Source: Deuterostichococcus epilithicus (lineage: Eukaryota; Chlorophyta; Trebouxiophyceae; Prasiolales; Stichococcaceae). From it: a stretch of DNA of 64,000 nucleotides. Positions 23,001-35,000 of the stretch are shown piece after piece; the first letter of the stretch is position 1, and the number at the start of each line of letters is the position of its first letter. The position numbers and the translations under genes were made by a program. The notes under the pieces were generated by a model. It searched no databases, had not been told where the DNA came from, and saw nothing but the letters and a program-made list of their open reading frames with translations. The DNA lies in assembly GCA_033439295.1 (NCBI GenBank), contig JAVTLE010000023.1:3942530-4006529 (forward strand), in the 5' to 3' direction.

Positions 23001-26000
23001 AGGAGGCAATCCACATCTCAGACCACAATGGCAGCAGCCCCTGTGAGGACAGTACTCGGTACCCACCCTGGGATGCATCTTGCCGAGCTCCAGCAGCTGC
23101 ACCGCCAGGAAGTGGGGCGGCGGCGGCGCCGCCCAGCCCAGCTTGTGCATCAGCGCCGCCGACGGCTGGCGGCCCTCCGGCATGTTCGCCACACGCATGG
23201 CTGCAGCAGCAGGTGCTCGGGACGTGAGCTACTAACATTACTACTGCGACTGTGTGGCTTTGCAAGGGATTGGACGGCCTGAACGAGCATCACGAGGGTG
23301 ACCCTGCCGGTCGCCATACTGTATGGCAACGGGAACAGTTTACCTTTCAAGGTCCATACTTTGGCACCATTAATATGCGGCGTATCTATGGTGCTAGCGT
23401 AGGTATGGTGCCAAAGCTGCAGGCCTTGAAACCTGGGCGAGCAAAACCGGATGCTGCTTTCAAGCACCTGCTGAGACTAGCCACAGATCAGCGGGCGGCC
23501 GCGCCAGCCGCGGCGGCGCCAGCGGCGGCAGCTGCTGCTGCTGCGGACCGCCGTCGCCGCCAGCCTGCTGCTGCGCACGCGTTTGGCTGGCAGCCAGCCA
23601 GGGCAGCCGGGCGTCTGGCGGCGCCACCAGCACGGGGCACCACGCCAAGCGCGTGAGCGTCGTCCACATCTCGGCGTGGCCCTCATCGCCTGCGCTATTG
23701 CCAGAAAGACTCAAGAGCTGTGCGGCAGCAGGGCTTCGGCCACACTGAAAGGAAAGGCACGGATGCCAGTCGTTGTGAAGCAATTCATGCGCTCATGTGG
23801 TGGGTCATCGGCTCTCAGTACAACTGCAGCGGGACTGAGTCAAAGGCGTGCTGCACATTGAGCGAAAGCCTCAGGACCCAACACATGGTAGAGCAGTGCC
23901 TCACAACTCGGCTCGTGTCAGAGGCATCTGCAACCCTCGCCGCCTACTAGCGCCGGCGCGGTGATGCCGAATTAGAAGAGCCAACACTCTGTACTGAGTT
24001 TCGGGGCGCATGAATTTCAGCAATGGTTCATCGAAGCTTAACAGGTCGGAAGCTCAACCTTCGTGCTGCGCGGCGCGGTCGAGGTGTTCCAGCAACGCGT
24101 GCGCGCGCCGCAGCGTGGCGACGTCGGGGTGCGCAGCCCCATCCCCCGCCGCTCCCGTCGCTGCTTCCAGCTGCCGTGCCACATCCACCAGCGCCTCCAG
24201 GCTCACTGCGGTGCGCATGCCGAGCGACGCAAGTGCCGCGAGTACCTGCGCAAGAAGATCCCTCACATCTCGGTGCTCCAGTTTGGTCGAGACGAAAGCC
24301 ATGACGCCACTAACCTCAGGCAAGGGGTGCCAGCAGCACACAGCTCCGCTACTTGGGCATGCAAACCCTAAAACCGTTTTTTCTCCGGCTCCCAGCCATC
24401 AGACTGGCTCCCAGTCTGGTGGCAGACAGCCAGACCTGGCGCCACAGTAGCAGAGACCAATGCCTCTTGTGCATGCTGACACAGGTCTTGGAGTGCCGTT
24501 TTGCCTGCAGCTCGGTTGTGCTTGGCTCCCGTCGACCAGGTGGCTGCTGCCATGACTGCCACGCAACCAGTGTGACAGAGTAGCAATGGCAGATTGTCAT
24601 GAAACAAGCTTAGTTGCCGCCCGCAATGCTCGACACAAACGCAAAACCGCACAGGTTCAGTCTCACCTGGTCGTCCGAAGAAAAGGCGGGGCTTGGGAAG
24701 GCTGCCGCGCCGTCCAGCAGCGCGGCCAGCTCGCCGTTCCGCGGGTCAAACAGCTGGCGCGGCGCCAGCAGCGCGCCCAACGCCGTGCTCACAAATGCCA
24801 CCTGCGCGACAGACTCTTTATTTTTGTGATTTACTCCTAATCAAATCGCCAGTGCAACAGCAGGCCTGTCAACTGCGCAGGTCGAGCATACTGCACTGGC
24901 ACCAGCAGCGCGCTGGATGCTGTGCTCCCAGCGCGACTGTTGGAAGAAAGCGCTGTCATTCCCTACAACGATGAGCCTGTCTGTATTGCAGGTGTCACAG
25001 TAGGCCTGCTGAGTGGTAGGGCCCTCAAGAGGAGCAGCAGCAGCCAGCGTGCCGGCAGTGCCTCGCCATGCCGTGCCCTCAGCAACTCCGCATCACTCGG
25101 CTGACATTCTGCTGGTGTACTGGGCGCATTGTCAGCGCCCAGCACAGTAACATCGTGTGTGTCGACGCGACTGCGGAGTTGCTGGAGCACCCCGAGTGAG
25201 GAGTTTTGTCCGCTTTGCAACCCTGTGGGGCGCTTGGATGCCGCCACCTACTGCTGTGCTTGGCCTGAAAGAGCTCCGGAGATCATGCAAGTGACAGCCC
25301 GCACTGTGGGCAGCAGCTGCCGCAGGGACTGCGGCAGGTCGTCCAGTTCCCGCAGCACGGCGGCGAGCGCGGCGTCCCGTGGGGCCGCCGGCAGCGCCGC
25401 CGCGCGCGGCAGCACGTGCGCCTCGACAAATTCGTGGTGGCCCAGCTGCGGCACGCCCAGTCGGCTCGCCAGGATCGTCGCCTCCTCAGCGGACCCCGGA
25501 AGCAGGAAGTCGTCAGACAGCAGCGCCGGCGGCGTGCCGGGCGGCGGCAGCCGCCGCGGACTCGAGGTCAGGTCCGCAAAGTGCGGCCCTGTTGGCATTG
25601 TGCCAGCGCCGGCGGCGGCAGGCGCAGGGGCCGAGGAAGGGGCAGGCGCAGCGGCAGTGGCGGTGGCGTCCGCGGCAGGCGGCGGCAGCAGCGGCGGCCC
25701 GCAGAGGAAGATGGGCAGCTGCTTGAGCATGGCCAATGCTGCAGCAGGCACGCCGCCGCCCTGGCTAAACCAGCGCTCCTGCGAGCCCAAACAATCGGCT
25801 TTACAGCTCTGCGTCAAGACGAAGAATTCTTCTGCCTGTATGTGCCCTCCATACACCACACAGTGCATCTTGTCTTTGGCGAGCAGTCCATTGCAGGGGC
25901 ATGGCCCCTATCCAGCTGCCAGGCATGTGAAAAAGTGCACCTGCAGCAGAAACTCCCGCAGCTGGGTGCGCTCCCCTGTCTCCACTCCTGCGGCTTCGAA

Positions 26001-29000
26001 GTCGCTGACTGGTGCAATGGATGCGCCTGGCCCTGCCTGCGGGCCGTCAACCACAGTAGCAGCTGCTGCGGCTGCGGCGATCGCGGCCAGCACACCCGCC
26101 CCAGTGGCAGGGTGCACAAACTGATGCACCTGTAGCAGGCGATGGAGAACGGCGCTCGAGCTTTGTTGGAAACGAATGGCAGGAGGACACTCGATGCTGC
26201 AGGGATGTGGGAGGTGCTGATCACGCCCTGGCACAACAACAACAAAAAGGCGTGAGAGCTCAGGAGGTGAGAGACCCTGTGCCAGATTCGATGCGATAAA
26301 CCGTGAATAGAACACAGCACGGCCAGCACTGCTCGCGCCTCTGCGACGTCCTCCGGCAGCACCGATGCGTCCAGCAGCTGGCAACCCAGCTTGAGCAGCG
26401 CCGAACTGACGCCGCCGGCCCAGGAGCCCTGCGCCACCACCGGCAGCCGGGCTGGTGCCGCCAGGCGGCCCCTGCTGACTGGCACCAGCGGCAGGCTCCG
26501 GAAGCGCTGCAAGGTCGTGACGGATACCCTCAACCGCGCATAAATACAGCAATGCCGCCCCAGGTAACTGCAACGAGCCTCAAATGTAGTCGAGGTTTCG
26601 AGCTTTCATCTGTTGCAGGGATTGTGGATACTCTTTCAAACCCTTGAACATGTCCTCAAACGCCCTCAAACTTATGGACAGTCCTGGCAACTCATACACG
26701 TCCTCAAACGCCTGAGTTGGCACCTCAGGCGCCTACGTTTGCACCTGTGACTCCGCGGGCGGAAAGGCGGCAATGCGGCGCCACAGGGCGGCCAGCGTCG
26801 CCGCCGTGGGCTGCCCCACGGTGCCAGGCGCCCATTCCACCCCCGCCGCACCCCTGCACCAGGCAGCGGGCAACCCCCAGTCAACGCCAGCTCAGGGCAG
26901 GGTCCCAGTCGATCTTCACAATGCCTCCGCGCATGCATACGATGCAGGTTTGTCCGACTACATTCGCATCTGGTGATGTAGACATCTGCCAAATGGGCAG
27001 AATATGGAGGCATTCACAGCACTCTTTTGCACACCTCCAGGCCGCCGGTAGGATGGCGGGTAGGAACACGTCCGCAAGTGCCGCCGCGGTCACGAGCCGC
27101 AGGCTGAGCGCCCCCGTGGCGGCCACCGCTGCCAGCCGGCCCGCCAGCACGCCACCACTGGGGAGATGCGCCAGCAGGTGGCCTTGGCTGCCGCCGAGCA
27201 GCGCCACGTCCTCGTCGCTGGCCATGTACAGCACCCCTACGCGAGCGCAGCCAGTGGCTTTTCGGCTCGTTCACGGGTATTGGAGACACTGAAAATTCTC
27301 GAACAGCAGTATAAATGATAACAACATGGCATTTGAGTGCACCTGTCCCATCATATCGCAGCAGGAATATGGGGGTGACAAGCCTCGAGAGCCATGCTGC
27401 TGTGGTCCCTTCCTGGGTGCCATGTAGTGCATGCGTTTCTGACTCTCTGCTTCAATCAAGAGAGTTGATTTTCATGAAAAAAACGGCATGCTCACAGCCG
27501 TACGCCCATGGTTCCATCCAGCTCACACCATACTCGCATCATACCTGCGGGCCCTGCGTCGGCCGCCAGCCGCAGAGTGCCCCGCCGGCCATCTGCGAGC
27601 GGCAGCAGCGGCAGCCCCGCCAGCTGCGCCACCGAGGCGGGTTCGTCGTCCAGAATGTCCTCCATGCACTGCCCCAGCAGCAGCGGCGCCGCCGCCCAGG
27701 CAGCCGCATCATCGCCTGCGTGGGGGGCCACGCTTTCAAGTCTGAAACAGGCGAGCTGTAGATTATTGAGGGGGTCAGCAACAACAGTCGGAACATTTGC
27801 TGTCCGCGTTAGGCGCCGGCGTGGCTGCAACAGCTCATGTGCACTTGATTTCCCGCATATCTGGCGATGCATCTTCGTCACTGCAGCCATCAAGGTTTAT
27901 CAACTACATCTCACCCGCAAAGCGCCAGCCGAGCGCCGATAGGTGGCGCCGCAGCAGCGCTGGGTGCAGCGCCTGCGCCCCGGGCGCATGCGCCATCAGC
28001 ATGTCTGCGGCCGCCGGCGGCAGCGTGGGGTCCGCCAGCGGCAACCCCGCTGCCAGCAGCGCCGCCAGCAGGGGGGCGTCAGCGCGGCAGGCCTCGTCGG
28101 GCAGCACCACGCCGGACGGCGGTAGCCAGCGGCCGCCGCTGACGGGCGTCCATAGCACCGGCAGCGGCGCCAGCTGCGGGCAGCAGTTGCGCCATTCCAA
28201 ACTAGTGCGTCTACCAGGTTCGACGACTGCAACAGGAACCTCAATCGCCCAGTGCATGCTCCTGCAGTGCTACTGGATCATCGCATTTGATGGCAAGCGC
28301 TGAAATAGCGCACATTCAGCAGGTCATAAACAATACTCAAACCCCTTTCTTGGCCTGGCAAGGTGGTGCAGCAGCAAAAGCTCAAATTCCTTGCGGAAAA
28401 GAGATGACGCCACAGCCATTCGGGCTAATGAAAGCAAGCAGCAGGCGAGGGAGGTCACCTCCTTGTACAGCGCAGCTGCCAGCGCGTCCCATGGCGACGC
28501 CAGCTGCCCCGCCGGCCACAGTGCATAGTACGCTGACGTCGGCCCCAGCACCTGCAAAGTCAGTTTCATGTGCACGATGAGCCAAAGTATCGCTCAAAGG
28601 TTTCGAAGTCGACTGAAGGGCAACACCATCCTGTCGACAATTTGATACCTATATTGTTGAGAGTTCCCCGTCCAACAGGAGAGTGCAGCATGCAATTGCT
28701 CCTGCAAGTGATGTAGCACCCCCAGCACTGCCTGCATGCTCGTAGGCCCAAACACACGCAGAAGCGTTTGCGAACCGGCAGCCAGGACGATATCGACACC
28801 AATGCTGCGACCGATCTTGCAGCAAGTCTTGCAGCATTGGCAGCGCTCGGCACTGGCAGCCTATCCGCATGGGCGCAATCCAATTCTCTGGTGCAACACC
28901 CCATCAACCTGCGATGATGCGCTCTTACATCAAGTGAAACCCTTCTGCCCACCTCTGCGGCGCGGAGCAGCATGCGGGCATAGGCGGCGGCGACGCCCTC

Positions 29001-32000
29001 TCGCAGCAGCGCCTCATTCCAGGCTGCCCGCCGCGCGCCAGCGCCCGCCATGTCGGTGCCCAGCCACAGTTCCCGCCGGTTGCTGCGCAACTCAGAACAA
29101 GAGGCTTGTGGCTCGTGTTTAGCGCTGAAGGCGTCGCGAGAGCATGGTAACCAGTCACAGCTCCGATCCCGTCAGTTGCTGCAGAGGTCAAACAGGCCAT
29201 GTCTATGTACAGGCCATGTCAATGAGCGTATTATTGAGGGTTTTGTGTCGCAGGCGTCACGGCCAGGTTGTTGGCGCCTGGGCGCCCCGCCACAATAGTG
29301 GCAGAATTGCTCTGGCAGCTTGCTGGGCGGCATGGGGCAGATTCGGGAGTGAACGAAGCGACCGGAGGTCCGAAAAACAATAAAACTGGTGGGGAGGAGG
29401 GACACGCGCTCACATGTAGCATTTTGTGCTCACATGTTAGCGCATGGCGTGTGTCCCTCTTCCCGCCTAGTCCATATCAATGGAAATTGTCATGTCTGGA
29501 ATTCCAATGACTCCGTCCCGCCCACCTGGACAGCTCGAAGCAGCCGTTGACGTGCACCGGCAGCCCGGTGACGAGCGGCAGCGGCAGGAACACGAACGCC
29601 CGCCCCGCCGCCCGGTCCGGCATCGGCCCGCCGTCCGCCGGCCGGTCTCCGGCCTCGCCGCCGCCGTCCGCCGCTGCCACGGCTCCGCCACCGTTGCTGT
29701 CGTCGGAAGCAGGAAGCAGAGGTGGAAGCGGCGCGGCCACGCCCACCCACGGCGTCAGCCCTCGGCTGTCCTTGCGGGCTTCCGCCGCCAGCCGCAGCGG
29801 CGCGCCGCCGGCCAGCGCGTTGCAGACCAGCCACCTGCGCGGCTCACCGACCGAGCCTGTGGGGAAAGGAGAGCCTTTGTCAAACATCGTACAGCACAAA
29901 GAAACTGGCGCAGGCCACATTCTAGTCTAATGTCAGTCTGTATTTGGCGACCCGAGGGTCTTGAGAATGGCTCCCAGGGCTCCCTCCTGGTCGAGGCAGT
30001 GGCCATACGATCGTTTGACCCTGGTGGCAAGCCATCCACTGCCAGCAGGAAGCGAGCAGCTAAGGTTCAACAGCCTTGTGCACCTCAGCTTGTACAAAAA
30101 GCTCTAAACCCTCAGCGGTCTCGCTGTCCAGATGTACTAGTGAACAGTTGCCACCACATCATTCGACAACATTGAACGAAGTCGCAGCTGGGTCAGCACC
30201 AGTCAGGATGGAACGCAAGTAGCACTGCCAATAAGAACAACACCCAGAAGGGCATACAGCGCGGCGCCACGGGAGACGTAGTTGCTGTAGCTACTGCTAG
30301 CAGTCTGAAAGGCATGGCCTGGGCAGCTTGTGCGACCTCAACACGCCAAAGTCGGTGCTGCGCCAGTGTGCGCACCATGCACCCAACAAAACATGTGATC
30401 GTCGGATACTAAGGTTCTTGGTGCACTTCCAGCTGCCCTGTGCTACTTAGCCATGTATCTGCGACCAGCGCCCCCGGCTTCGCCCTCATCAGCGTTCACG
30501 GCAGTGCTCCCGGTACCAGCTGCATTGTCAATGTGGCAGCAGGAGTATGCACGGCACGCTGCACTGTGCACTCTGGTCTCGGTCTTTTGACAGACTCGAA
30601 GTAGCACTGCTTCGGACGAGCCTGCCAGGCTCAGCAGAATGCCTCACCTGCAGCGTCCTCCTTGTTCACGGCTACCTGGCCGCCGCAAGCCGGCAGGTCG
30701 CCTGCCTTCAACACGTATGGTTCGACACCAGCCAGCAGGAGCCTCTGAAATTGATTATTTGTTTCCTTGATTTCACGGAAACAGTGTTCTGCAGTCGAAA
30801 GAGTCGCACCCGCGGCGTCCTCCCGGGCGATGGCCACCTGCCCGCAGCCCGCCGGCAGGGCGGCCGGCGCCGCCGCCGCCAGCCGCCGCAGCAGCGCCCC
30901 CCGGTCGGCGCCCCGCATCGCCCGCATGACGGGCTCCTGCGGGTGAGCCTCGCCCTGCGGCGGGCACAGGAAAAGGCACATGCGAGGCGCCGTCAAAGGT
31001 GTCAAAACCCCCCTGAAAGCACTGCAGAGCGGATTCCTGCGTGTGGGCCGGGTATGAGAAGGAAAACCAGCGGTGGACCCCGTCTGGTGCTGGCGACCGT
31101 TTTCGACCCCGTCAGGGCGCTCTCTACCGCGCATCAGTTTCAGCGATTGTCACACGAGTCTCGCCACTGTGGCTTGCGCGAAATTATTTTGCCGGTACTC
31201 GACGAAGCTGCAGCTGGCATGATCCAGGGGTCAGTCGGTCCAGGTACTTGCACACTTACAGCCACTGCAATTGTAGCCTCGGCATATGCGGCCTCGGTGC
31301 TCAAACCCTAAAAACCAGACAAGACGGACCTTGGGCACTGTGAGGCGGAAGCGGAACAGCAGCCGGGGCGTCTCCGAGCTGCCATCCGAGCTGTACACCG
31401 ACAGCGTGCGCACGTGCCTGCAGGTGATGTGATCGATCACATCCGGCGCATAAACCGGAGCTGAGCAGCAACAGGGTTGTGGACCGGGTGCCGGCCTGAC
31501 CTTGTTATGTCCCGACTGACGTCGCAGTGCGGGGAGGATGCATCCACTGCAAAGCGGCAGCAGATGCTGGCAGCCAGAGCTGTGCCCCGAGGAGCGGCCA
31601 GTTTTTGCAGGTCAGGCTGTGCAGGCTCCCTCGGGCAGGAGGTGCAACGCACTTGAGGAACAGCAGCGTGTCAGCGGCCTGCTTCTGGAACGCGGAGAAG
31701 AGTGCCAGGACGTCCGCCGGACTGAAGGCGGTGTGCTTGATCTCGCTGGCCGCAGCCAGCGCCTCTGTCCTGCTCGAGCAACATGCCATCATCAGCAATG
31801 TCGCCCAGGCAGGCGCATGCCTTTGTAATCCAGGCAACGCACGATGTGTAGGAACGTGGGTCATTGCCAGCCACACGAGGAAGAGCCAGCTGCACTCGGA
31901 GTCATTTAGAACCATACTGCAGCGCGACAGATGTAGGCGCACCTGAGCGGGAAGCGGAAGAAGGTGCCGGGGAAGTGGCGCCGCAGGGTGCACCCGAAGT

Positions 32001-35000
32001 GCAGGTAGGGCGCCACCGCGTCGGGAAACTGCGACAGCAGCCCGGCGCGCTCAAAGCCGATGCGCAGGCCCGGCTGCGAGGCGCTGATGCCTGGCAGGTA
32101 CCTTCAGGCGGGAAAAACATAGTGCGTGAGCAGCATGTCCACAGGACACGGACGCGAGCAGGCGTTCTTCCTCATCGTTTTGCATTAGGACAGAGTGGCC
32201 GCAACGCATAGCTCTGCCTGGCAAAGTTTTCATCGAGGTACAGGTTCGAGATCCTCGCAAGTACCGCAGGAGATCTTGCTGCAGCACCGAAGCAGTCGTT
32301 CAGGAGCTGCTCACTTGGCGTGCGGGTCGAAGAAAACCATGTTCTCGCCGCTGCAGAAGGACGGCACATCGGTGAAGTGGTATACCGCGTTCCACCCCAG
32401 ACCGAACCTGCAGCCAAGGTGCTGAGCTGAGGCAACGAGCAAGCACAGGCAGAGTCACAGACCCTGGCAACCACCGCCGGCAGACTGGGTGTATGGGTTT
32501 CGAGGTCCAAGCACAGAGGCCTTGCAAGGTCTGCACACGAAGCCTATGCAAGGTCAGCCACAGAGGCCGTGCAAGGTCCGGCGCAGAGGCCTTGCAAGGA
32601 CAGCAGCATTGATGTCACTTCTCGGTGTTGTTCCACACCGTCCGGTGGCGGCGGGCTTGTCCAGCTTGGAGTCCTGGCCGATGCGGGAGATGGCGCGCAG
32701 GTCCGCCGGCGAGAAGACGGCGTCGTTGTAGCAGCACAGCGCGGGGCCCTGCCATGCCGCCATGCCCGGGCCTGCAGAGTCGACGTTTTCAGCAGCTAGT
32801 ACATCAGCGTGCATCCCCTGGGAGCCTCGCCGAAGGTGCCCCATGCAGTTCCGACGCAGCGAGCCGCGCTGCGCAAGACCAACAGGCTATTGGCTTTGCA
32901 GGCACAGGCGGAGAGGCGCTCCGCCATGCAGCACGGCAGTGCGGAACTGCCTGCAGAACCCAGACCGCCTGCAGCGTCATGCAACCACGACGACCAGTTC
33001 TGGTCACGAGGAGTCGCCAGCGGCGCAGCCACGCACCCAGCACGCTGTCGGTGGGGTAGGAGCGGCCATCCAGCATGAAGGCCGCCTCCGAGGCACCAGC
33101 GTCGTCCGCGTTCTGCACCAGCTCCAGCAGCACCCCCGGGCCGTCTGCGTACGCATCCCTGCAACAGACCGGCGGCCATGACTGATCAGCGTATTCACCC
33201 TTGTTCTGAGGTCCTTGTCCTGAGGCTTCAGCTCCATCAGTGTTTTCAGCTCGCTGACGTGGGGGCGTGCCACCAGCCATCTGCTGGCAGCATGAAAAAT
33301 TCAACGAACCGGCGCAGTTAAGCATGTAGCAATCGGCGCAGATGCGGCGCACGTGATGTGCTTGAGGCGCGTGGTGAGCGCCTCGCTCTGGCCAAACGCC
33401 TCCGCAGCTTCCAGCCGGAAGTTGTCGGCGCCCGCCGCCAGCAGTCGGCGCCGCAGCGAGGCCACGCCCACGCCGTCGGCGACCTGAGGCATTGAGGAAG
33501 TCCTATCAAGGTCGGGCCGTACCCAGGCTGTGCCACCAGCCGCAGGTGGCTGCACCTCGTAGCCGTTCGCGGCCGCCAGGGCCTTCACGCAAGCCTGGAA
33601 CATTTCCTGGCCTCTTCAATGTGCAGTAGCGCCCTGCAAACTGTAGAGAAAAGCGGTCGCGCCTGTCCACATGGCAGTGTCTGCACCCTGTAGTGCAGCA
33701 GCACTGCAGACCGCTGCGGCATCGACCTTACTGCGCGGCTGTCAGCAGGAGCTGTAGGAATGCCTCATGCCGGTCAGCAATGCAACTTCGCCAAGATGTG
33801 TGCGCGCTGGCGCATGAACAACCAGCGCCCGCCGTTCTGCCGCAGAGGCCGCAGATGCTGCGGAGCCTTTTAACTGCTGCAGCCTCTGTGGCAGGATGCC
33901 TGGTGCTGGGTTTCAAGCACCAGCGGCAGCTGCAGGGATCCATGATTGTTGCAGATGCTGCGGAGAGGTAGCGGCCAGCGGCAGCTGCGACAGGCATTGA
34001 ATGCTGCCGATGCCGCGCGGAGACTTGGCACCAGCGGCAGCTGCAGAAGGCGTTGAGGGTGGCCCACCTCTGGCCCTTGCGCTCTTCGGCACACCTCTGA
34101 CCTATTCCAGCTGGCTCGCTTCAGCCAAACTGCTCTCCGACACGTGAGCGAAGGAGGTGTATATGTTCCAGCGGCACCTCGTTGGAGATCTTTGGGTGCA
34201 CTGCCCGCGCGGCGGCGGGTCCTGTCGCCGCCTCCAGCCACGGCGCATCGTTGAACACCAGCTGCTCGGCGGGCGCCAACCGCCCTCGTTCGTCGGGCAC
34301 GAACAACTGCCGCCCGCCGCAGTTGACACCCGATAGCGCCTGGGCGGGCAACGACCCATGCATATGTTTGACAACTCGCCAATAAGCAGGTGATGGTGCT
34401 GCGAATGGAGGACCCTGCGGCCTGGCAGCAAGCCCCGCTATACAGCAGGCTTGCGCCAGCAGAGTCACGCCAGACCAGAAGGCCTGTCTCAGTTGGCCAG
34501 GGGCAAGTGGAGACCGCAATCCTCCACATCAAGCCAGGAGCTTCAGCGGTTACATGCGTTCGCTCCTGGCAAGGTTGTGTAGCATCTGCAGTCGCCTGCC
34601 CCTGGCAAGGACTGTTACCAGGTTTGACATGGACATCAGCCCTCTGCACCCGATTAAGAGTCTGGTTAGCTATGCGTGCTATTACTCTCAATTATCCTCC
34701 ATGTGCACCCAATTCCCGACCCCGGATGGGACACCCACCTGCACGATGGAGAGGGCCTGCGCGAGGCTCTTCTCGTCCAACGGCTCATTGCCGCTCCTCT
34801 CTGCCATGCCCGCTAGCACCGCCGCATACTGGTCCGGGGCGAAGCCCTCGCGCACGCCCAGGCGGCGCAGCAGCGGCGCGAACGGCGCCAGCTCCAGCGG
34901 CGTGACGTACAGCCACGGGTCCAGGCTCAGCGGGCCCCTGCACATTGATCAAAGTGTTGCGTGTAAGATTTCAACCGTTTCATGCTGGTCAGCGCGGCAG

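Larger units (their letters stand above)
21543..31769 (-). other. sacsin repeat 2: middle and C-terminal part
   Basis: Exons: 31653-31769, 31330-31417, 30810-30954, (optional 54-nt cassette 30648-30701), 29526-29856, 28953-29082, 28459-28551, 27915-28173, 27545-27715, 27035-27236, 26745-26853, 26330(or 26321)-26506, 25941-26129, 25305-25778, 24667-24801, 24059-24245, 23468-23689, 23067-23200, 22749-22882, 22490(or 22508)-22631, 22116-22256, 21543-21728. Landmarks: GRAFVFLPLPLVTGLPVHVN then SSNRRELW, LPVLWTPVSGGRW, LAGLPLLPLADG, GTVGQPTAATLAALW, TQLREFLLQ|ERWF, APRQLFDPRNGELAALLDG, WCPVLV..PDARLPWLAA, and FVNDADWLP. The 25305-25778 exon carries a Pro/Ala-rich insert between LPIFL and the next conserved block. 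All junctions keep frame. Confidence 0.83.
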
